From NCBI RefSeq assembly GCF_002091985.1, contig NZ_MKKX01000013.1:1-38145 (forward strand): a DNA stretch of 38,145 bases. The letters are read 5' to 3'. Below are positions 32,834 through 38,145 of the stretch, in pieces (positions within the stretch are counted from its first letter, which is position 1; each line of letters opens with the position of its first letter). The DNA comes from Rhodococcus sp. 1163 (lineage in GTDB: Bacteria > Actinomycetota > Actinomycetes > Mycobacteriales > Mycobacteriaceae). Under the pieces are notes generated by a model, which worked only from the letters and a program-made list of their open reading frames with translations, was not told where the DNA came from and made no database searches. Position numbers and translations under genes: made by a program.

Positions 32834-32840
32834 CGAGCCG

Positions 32841-33359
32841 TCAGGCGACGGTGAAGCGCACGGTGTTGCCCGCCGGATCGAGCAGTGTGGTGTTGAGCGG
32901 GGAGTCCGTGGTTACGGTCAATCCTGCATTGCCTGAACCGATGTCGATCGCGATTTGTTTGGTCCACTCGCTGCCATGCGCGGGAACTGTTCCCGATCTG
33001 GGGGCAGAGTTCAGGTGGACCATCCAGGTGCCGCCGGTCGGCTTGGCGCCGCTGTACGGGTCGACCCATGGTGCGTCGAAGTTGTTCATGTTCACGTACA
33101 CCGTTAGCGGGCAGTCGGCGTTGAAGAATGTCCGCCACGTCAGCGTGACAACAGCGATGCCCGGCCGGTCGTGCGGGGTGTAGACGTCACCGCCCACCTC
33201 ACCGGCGCACGGAAGGGACAACTCTCGTCCCAGGGAAATGTTGTACGGGAAGGGCGTGAACTCCTGGTGGTGCGCTGACGCCACCCCGGGCACGCCGAGG
33301 AGAGCTGCCGCGAGCGCAGCGCCGACAACGGTGGTTCGGACAGTCCAGGATCGAGTCAC
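32841..33359 (-). CDS. Secreted hypothetical protein
   Basis: A protein of 172 residues. A classical Sec signal peptide (TVRTTVVGAALAAALLGVPG, cleavage after GVASA) precedes HHQEFTPFPYNISLGRELSL. Two cysteines (LPCAGEV and NADCPLTVY) could form one disulfide. The rest is β-rich, ending DPAGNTVRFTVA. It is exported, not anchored. I do not recognise a family. Confidence 0.75.
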   Translation of the reverse strand: MTRSWTVRTTVVGAALAAALLGVPGVASAHHQEFTPFPYNISLGRELSLPCAGEVGGDVYTPHDRPGIAVVTLTWRTFFNADCPLTVYVNMNNFDAPWVDPYSGAKPTGGTWMVHLNSAPRSGTVPAHGSEWTKQIAIDIGSGNAGLTVTTDSPLNTTLLDPAGNTVRFTVA

Positions 33360-33980
33360 GAACAGGACAATACGGTAATAACGTTCGTGAGGGCAGCTAT
33401 CGGTCTCGCCAGATCTCTCGTCGACCTAAACGCTTGTGCGAGCTAACGTGGTCGCTCACAGGTAACTCCGCGCCCAACCGCTTCGTCTCGTCCGAGGGCG
33501 CGAAATATGCAACATGACTTCACTGAGCCCACCCCGTTGACTCGAAGTTCAGCGTCGTCACCGTCGCAGTGAACGCACTCGATATCGAAGACTCCACGGT
33601 TCCGCCGCCAGCGGTCGGCGACTACACAAGATGGTTGTTGAACTTCTCGTTGTCGGACGGTGCCAACGCAACAGCGATCCCGCGGCAGCCGACGTGGAAC
33701 CCGAATCTGCGTGCTTTCAATTCGGAGGCGTCACTGCATATGTGAGAAACTTGCAGTCTGTGCCTCGTAATGACACTGCGTCGCTCAGAGGATCTTTTCG
33801 GGGAGCAATGCTCGGTGGCTCGACTCCAGATGATCTGCCGACGCCGGCGGGTGTAGTTCTCCGACTACAGTTTTGCACCTATATCTATCGAGAACGACGC
33901 CTCGGGGGGAGTCCGTCCCTGGATCTTGTATCTTGCGACGCGTTTCTGCGAGCCCGAAGTGGTGCCATCGAGATGGCATG
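33360..33980. other. About 620 bp without a recognised gene
   Basis: The first ~60 bp probably hold the promoter of the secreted protein. The remainder has short frames only, with no repeat or clear hairpin. The right end runs into a recombinase scrap. Confidence 0.4.
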
Positions 33981-34145
33981 GTAGCCGGTTCCGATGCATC
34001 GCGGCGATCGCTGACCGCCACCGCGCTACCGGCCATGACAACCCGTGCGGCCACGAGATGGTCCGCGCCACCCTCGCCGGTATCCGAAGGGATTACGTAT
34101 CGGCGGGGGAGCGGCCACGCAATCCGCGCGCGCCGTTGCTGACCT
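33940..34145 (+). pseudogene. Tyrosine recombinase-like scrap 2
   Basis: The frame reads LYLATRFCEPEVVPSRWHGS, then FRCIAAIADRHRATGHDNPC and GHEMVRATLAGIRRDYVSAG, closely following the core-binding domain of site-specific integrases (RRLSAIxxxHRxxGxxxPxxxxxVRxxLxGIRR). The frame continues without further similarity and no catalytic residues remain. Truncated remnant, possibly from the same element as the scrap at 32060-32465. Confidence 0.55.
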
Positions 34146-34366
34146 CCGAAATCGCTAAACCACGTCGAAACCCAGGCGGACGCACTGTTGCCGGAACTCA
34201 TCGACTTCGTCGATTCCGACGTGCCGGATCCTGCATGGATATCGGGCAGTCGCGACCACCCTCCATGACACAAACTTTTCGGGCGGCCCGATTCCGATTC
34301 CAGTTCTGGCTATGGGACGTAGAGCCGACGACGCGGAGCGAGGCCCTGATAAAGCGGGGTGAATAA

Positions 34367-34737
34367 GCCTGCAGCGCACTACCACGGTCAACTCGGACCG
34401 ACTGAACTCGACAGGGCCCAGGCGCGGCCTGGCCGCCGCACAGCTCGGTGGAGCTGCCGATACGGAAGGCCGGAGGCAGGTCGTTGACGACCGACCCAAA
34501 ACCGGCCGAACCTACCCGCGTGACCCGACCCTAACTGAAAAGAGCGAACGTCAGTTCCTTTTACTGGGCGGAACGCCGCTCAATGACAGCGGTATGGAGC
34601 GGGTCGGCGCGATTGCGGTCTTTCTGTCGAGATGCAGCGAAGATCGACGGGACACGCCATCGCACTTTGGCAGAAGTTGGGTGAGCCGGGGAGACCAACC
34701 AAAGTAGGTGCTTCACCCGTGAGCGGATTGCCTGCTG
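34367..34737. other. About 370 bp without a recognised gene
   Basis: Short arginine-rich frames only. I find no promoter that clearly belongs to the methyltransferase and no repeat. Confidence 0.35.
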
Positions 34738-35586
34738 GTGAACCGGATTTCCCATCGCAACAGTCGACATCGTCGGTCTTCTCTGCGCTATCGTCCCCAT
34801 ATAGGCGTCGATTCCCGCGCGACTTCCGGGTTCCGCGCGGTCGCAGAGGACTACGAGACTGGACGACCGACGTACGCCGATGTGTCGATCGACCGAATTT
34901 TCACCGACCTAGAACTCAGTATCAGCAGTCGAGTCCTCGACCTCGCCGCCGGAACCGGACAGCTCTCCCGGTTGTTCCACAGCCGCGTCGGCAGCGTCAT
35001 CGCGGTCGAGCCCGTGCATGGGATGCGCGAACGAATCAAGACAACTACGCCCGGCATCACGGTGCTCGACGGGACCGCTGAGTCCATTCCACTGCCGGAC
35101 GCGGACGTCGATGCAGTCGTTGTCGGCGAAGCATTCCACTGGTTCGAAACAGCAACGGCTACCAGCGAAATCGGCCGAGTCCTCAAACCCTCGGGAGGTC
35201 TCGGGCTTCTCTGGAACACACCCATATGGACGGTGGACACCACGCCCTGGCTGCAGGACCTCCGGTGCATACTTTCGCACCACAAGGAGTCGGCAGGCGA
35301 CTACCCGGCCGGCGTCACTTGGCAGAAGACACTCGAGAGCACTCGCTTGTTCGAGATCCTCCAGCACACCAACGCGACTCACGAACAGTCACTCGGGCAC
35401 GATGCTTTCCTCGCCCAGGTGGCATCGTGGAATTGGGTTGCCAATCTCCCAGAGGCAGCACGGCGAACAGCGCTGAACGACGTTGCTGAACTGGTTCGCC
35501 CACTCGGCCGCATCGTTATCCCGTATCGCACTGATCTGTATGTCGGACGTCGTCAATCATCCCCGATACACGACGTCCGATCCTGA
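34738..35586 (+). CDS. Class I SAM-dependent methyltransferase
   Basis: A protein of 282 residues as read from GTG 34738, but the conserved part begins at TSGFRAVAEDYETGRPTYAD near residue 30; the first 25 residues are arginine-rich and lack a ribosome site, so the true start may be lost or lie near 34810. Motif I VLDLAAGTGQLSRLF binds SAM; VIAVEPVHGM is motif II; SIPLPDADVDAVVVGEAFHW is the later strand typical of UbiE/Methyltransf_11-like proteins. The substrate is unknown. Confidence 0.8.
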   Translation: MNRISHRNSRHRRSSLRYRPHIGVDSRATSGFRAVAEDYETGRPTYADVSIDRIFTDLELSISSRVLDLAAGTGQLSRLFHSRVGSVIAVEPVHGMRERIKTTTPGITVLDGTAESIPLPDADVDAVVVGEAFHWFETATATSEIGRVLKPSGGLGLLWNTPIWTVDTTPWLQDLRCILSHHKESAGDYPAGVTWQKTLESTRLFEILQHTNATHEQSLGHDAFLAQVASWNWVANLPEAARRTALNDVAELVRPLGRIVIPYRTDLYVGRRQSSPIHDVRS

Positions 35587-35749
35587 ACCGGGCGTTCCCG
35601 TGTGGGTGGTCCGGTCAAATCCCGAACAGCGGAGCTGAACGGATTAACGTCAGACGCGGATCCTCCGCCACCAACCTCGCTAAACTGGCGTCGCATCTGG
35701 CTAATTTTCGGCGCAAATCGACATTGAGATTGTGGTCGAGCTACCGCGC

Positions 35750-36388
35750 TCAGCTCCAACCCGGCTTGACGTCGCGCCGCGCTGGAAGTCCATTCCATTC
35801 TGTGAGTTGGGCCGACTGCCACCACCAATCTGGATCCGAGTGAACGCCGGCGACTACCGTTCTGCCAGTGACAGCCAGAAGTAACTCGGGCGGGCTGCCC
35901 AAAGTCGTATCGATCCACGGAAACACACGCGACACTGTTCTCGCACAGCCATTTTCGGGAAAATCCAGGAGCATCCCCACTGCGCGCGCCGCATCGGTGC
36001 CGTGAACCAGTATTTCTGTAACAGCCATGCCTGCCCAACCCGCAGCGTCGGCTGTTCCGCTGGGGTGGAACGCACGTTGATCTCCAAGGTCGCGGAGCAG
36101 TGCCGCGAGTACGTGTGCAGTCGAGAGCACGTTGTCTAGGTGTTCGGATGCGCGAGCTTCACGACCGTCGCGCAGGACCGGTAATCGGACCTGCGCTCGT
36201 CTCGCGACCTGACCGCTGTAGAAGAGCAACGCATCGCTGATGTGCTCGATGGTGTGGAGTGCAGTCCACTGCGTTGGATCCGCAGTGTTCGACCACTGCA
36301 TCGATATATCGGGTATCGCAGTGAGCGCGTGTAGAGCTTGCGCGGCATGCACCACGTCGTCAGGTGTCGGTTCGGTCTGTGATGTCAT
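35750..36388 (-). CDS. DinB-fold/maleylpyruvate isomerase-like protein
   Basis: A protein of 212 residues. The N-terminal half is a four-helix bundle: DDVVHAAQALHALTAIPDIS, WTALHTIEHISDALLFYSGQ with the His-x-x-x-His metal pattern, and later GMAVTEILVHGTDAARAVGM (third His), as in mycothiol-dependent DinB-like enzymes (MDMPI group). The C-terminal part ends DWWWQSAQLTEWNGLP. It probably is a thiol-dependent metalloenzyme for conjugation or isomerisation; the substrate is unknown. It converges on the methyltransferase gene. Confidence 0.75.
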   Translation of the reverse strand: MTSQTEPTPDDVVHAAQALHALTAIPDISMQWSNTADPTQWTALHTIEHISDALLFYSGQVARRAQVRLPVLRDGREARASEHLDNVLSTAHVLAALLRDLGDQRAFHPSGTADAAGWAGMAVTEILVHGTDAARAVGMLLDFPENGCARTVSRVFPWIDTTLGSPPELLLAVTGRTVVAGVHSDPDWWWQSAQLTEWNGLPARRDVKPGWS

Positions 36389-36508
36389 GATGTCCGGATC
36401 TGTGGTCGTGTCGGGCTGGAGCAGTCGCGATCTGCAGACTATCCATCAAACGGTGCAGTTAACCTCGGGCTTTCACGCGAATTGAGCTCGACCGAGTGTC
36501 AGTTCAGA

Positions 36509-36581
36509 GGAATGGTGCCCTGAACTGGGAAGATTGAACTTGCGAAGGTAACAATCCAGCGAGTTCGAGAGGCACCATTCC
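36509..36581 (+). promoter_or_regulatory. Hairpin in front of IS1380 transposase
   Basis: GGAATGGTGCC (36509-36519) and GGCACCATTCC (36571-36581) are perfect 11-bp arms; the second includes the end of the ribosome site GAGAGG and abuts the GTG start. A further perfect repeat CAGTTCAG (36500-36507)/CTGAACTG (36520-36527) overlaps the left arm. Read-through transcripts could thus hide the transposase start, while transcripts starting inside would not. Confidence 0.6.
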
Positions 36582-36582
36582 G

Positions 36583-37977
36583 GTGAGTAAGTCTACGTCG
36601 CCCTACCCCGCCCTATCCGTCGATGCGACCGGAAACGGGATCGTGTCGCACGCAGGTGCCGTCACCGTCCTGCGCACCGCCGAGGTCACAGGACTCACCG
36701 CAGCCCTGTCCGAGCAGCTCGCACCATGGCGTAAACCGTTGGCGCGCTTCGACCCCGGCAAGATTGTCGTCGATCTGGCAGTGTCACTGGCACTCGGCGG
36801 CGACTGCCTCGCCGACATCGCTACCCTGCGAGAACACGCGGGCGTCTTCGGGCAGGTGCCTTCGGATCCGACGGTGTCCCGACTGGTCTCCGTCCTGGCC
36901 TGCGATGCTCCGCGTGTACTCGCAGCGATCGACAACGCCCGCGCACAGGCTCGCGCTGCTGCGTGGGCACACGCCGGCCATCACGCGCCTGATCACGACA
37001 TTTCTGCGCAGAACCCGATCGTCATCGACCTCGATGCCACCCTGGTCACCGCCCATTCGGAGAAGGAGAAAGCGGCACCGACCTACAAACGCGGATTCGG
37101 ATTCCACCCACTGCTGGCCTTCGTCGACCACGGCAAGTCCGGTACCGGCGAACCCGTCGCAGCGCTTCTACGTCCAGGAAACGCAGGCTCGAACACCGCC
37201 GTCGACCACATCGAGGTCACTCGGAAAGCATTGGCGCAGTTGCCGTTCACTACCGGACAGCGACCTGGGAGGAAAGTGTTGGTACGGACAGACGGCGCTG
37301 GGGCGAGCCACGCATTCCTTACCTGGCTGCACAGGCAGCGGGTGTCGTATTCGATCGGCTTCGCGCTCACCGACGCCATGGTCCACGCTCTCGCTGCTGT
37401 TCCGGAGAATGCATGGTCTGTCGCCGTTGACTCGGAGGAGAAGGTCCGAGACGGCGCATGGGTCATCGACGCCACCGGAATCATTGATGTCACCGCGTGG
37501 CCGCCGGGGATGCGGGTGATCATCCGGAAGGAAAGGCCACATCCAGGTGCCCAACTGCGGTTCACCGACAGCGACGGTCTGCGGTTGACCGCTTTTGCCA
37601 CCAACACCGTCGGTGGTCAAGTCCAGGACCTCGAACTACGGCACCGGCGCCGCGCGCGATGCGAGGACCGTATCCGCACCGCCAAGGACACCGGGCTCAG
37701 TAACTTTCCATTGCACGGTTTCGACCAGAACCGTATTTGGCTCGCACTCGTCGAACTCGCTCTCGAACTCACCGCATGGACACAGATGCTCGGCTTCCCC
37801 GATCACGATGCCCTGCGCTGGGAGCCCAAACGTATTCGTCTACGGATCTTTTCGATCGCTGGCCGCATCTCGTCCCATGCCCGTCGCATCAGACTGAAAC
37901 TGTCGAAGAACGCGTCCTGGTCCGATGCGATCGTTTCCGCCCTGACACGATTGGCGGCGTTACGCGCACCCGCCTGA
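36583..37977 (+). CDS. IS1380-family transposase
   Basis: A DDE transposase of 464 residues, full-length. YPALSVDATGNGIVSHAGAV is the typical N-terminus of the rhodococcal type. NPIVIDLDATLVTAHSEKEK carries the first Asp, KVLVRTDGAGASHAFLTWLH the second, and RHRRRARCEDRIRTAKDTGL the catalytic Glu followed by the basic helix; HGFDQNRIWLALVELALELT is also characteristic. GTG start with GAGAGG 8 nt upstream. Appears intact. Confidence 0.95.
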   Translation: MSKSTSPYPALSVDATGNGIVSHAGAVTVLRTAEVTGLTAALSEQLAPWRKPLARFDPGKIVVDLAVSLALGGDCLADIATLREHAGVFGQVPSDPTVSRLVSVLACDAPRVLAAIDNARAQARAAAWAHAGHHAPDHDISAQNPIVIDLDATLVTAHSEKEKAAPTYKRGFGFHPLLAFVDHGKSGTGEPVAALLRPGNAGSNTAVDHIEVTRKALAQLPFTTGQRPGRKVLVRTDGAGASHAFLTWLHRQRVSYSIGFALTDAMVHALAAVPENAWSVAVDSEEKVRDGAWVIDATGIIDVTAWPPGMRVIIRKERPHPGAQLRFTDSDGLRLTAFATNTVGGQVQDLELRHRRRARCEDRIRTAKDTGLSNFPLHGFDQNRIWLALVELALELTAWTQMLGFPDHDALRWEPKRIRLRIFSIAGRISSHARRIRLKLSKNASWSDAIVSALTRLAALRAPA

Positions 37978-38145
37978 CCCGGACCACCATCCCATCAACA
38001 TGGAAGTAAACCTCTCGGGCGGTGGAACCGAGCGTTCAACCGATCGACATCGGCCGACACATCGCGCCCGATCGACGTGCACTCGGCCGCAAACGACAAT
38101 CTCGATCCGATCAGGTCACCACGACAGCACGAAGAAAGATCGAGG

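Larger units (their letters stand above)
36500..38145 (+). mobile_element. IS1380-family element, cut by window edge
   Basis: An intact transposase (36583-37977) with inverted repeats upstream. No matching right end is seen in the 168 bp after the gene; the window ends at GAAGAAAGATCGAGG, so the right terminus is probably outside. The left boundary is uncertain and is placed at the first inverted repeat. Confidence 0.7.

Noticed and set aside
1..38145. CRISPR arrays, tRNA, rRNA, replication origin
   Set aside because: No regularly spaced repeats, cloverleaf-like sequences, or rep/par genes or iterons were seen.

Overview
The window is high-GC DNA from an actinobacterium, most likely Rhodococcus or a close relative. 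The signs are the γ-butyrolactone receptor/epimerase pair arranged like the gbl locus of Rhodococcus jostii, an actinobacterial-type 2-isopropylmalate synthase, an Lsr2 remnant, many TetR/PadR/HxlR/GntR regulators next to their targets, and frequent ATGA stop/start overlaps. The density of insertion sequences, transposase scraps and broken genes points to an accessory region (plasmid or genomic island). No replication, tRNA or rRNA gene is present.

Layout. 1-2.0 kb: butyrolactone receptor (gblR) diverging from a frameshifted epimerase (gblE), then an IS110 scrap. 2.1-3.1 kb: PadR regulator with two small membrane proteins, all overlapping, and a perfect palindrome over the padR start. 3.8-6.5 kb: thioesterase, TetR plus small protein, GtrA membrane protein. 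7.2-10.8 kb: malate:quinone oxidoreductase gene (mqo) cut by an IS3-family element (8445-9758, GTCC duplication), with a divergent TetR. 10.8-11.7 kb: IS21 end and decayed Tn3 transposase. 11.8-13.3 kb: HxlR/SDR divergent pair and an SDR scrap. 13.3-16.3 kb: two DNA-binding proteins diverging from a mini PEP-synthase-like dikinase and a histidine phosphatase. 16.4-20.3 kb: broken MFS gene coupled to leuA, whose leader can form a Leu-rich peptide and a pseudoknot, diverging from a FadR-type GntR. 20.5-22.2 kb: GNAT and a dienelactone hydrolase pseudogene, bracketed by an inverted ~90-bp repeat. 22.3-25.1 kb: DHA2 drug exporter and an IS6-family element. 25.4-29.1 kb: DUF6745-like protein, small partner, frameshifted lsr2, TolB-like lipoprotein. 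29.4-31.6 kb: HTH antitoxin/zeta-toxin pair with a stop codon inside the toxin, converging on a decayed non-specific nuclease. 31.7-34.4 kb: small HhH-like protein with strong terminator, two recombinase scraps, small and secreted proteins. 34.7-36.4 kb: methyltransferase and DinB-fold protein. 36.5 kb to the end: IS1380-family element running off the edge.

How it works together. Most intact units are self-contained regulator-plus-target modules with visible operators. Large genes (leuA, DHA2 exporter, two transposases) are open while many others carry single-base or nonsense lesions, so decay looks biological, although assembly error cannot be excluded from sequence alone. The best candidates for new biology are the dikinase/phosphatase/HTH module, the leuA pseudoknot leader with its GntR and coupled MFS, the DUF6745 pair beside lsr2, and the small palindromic elements.
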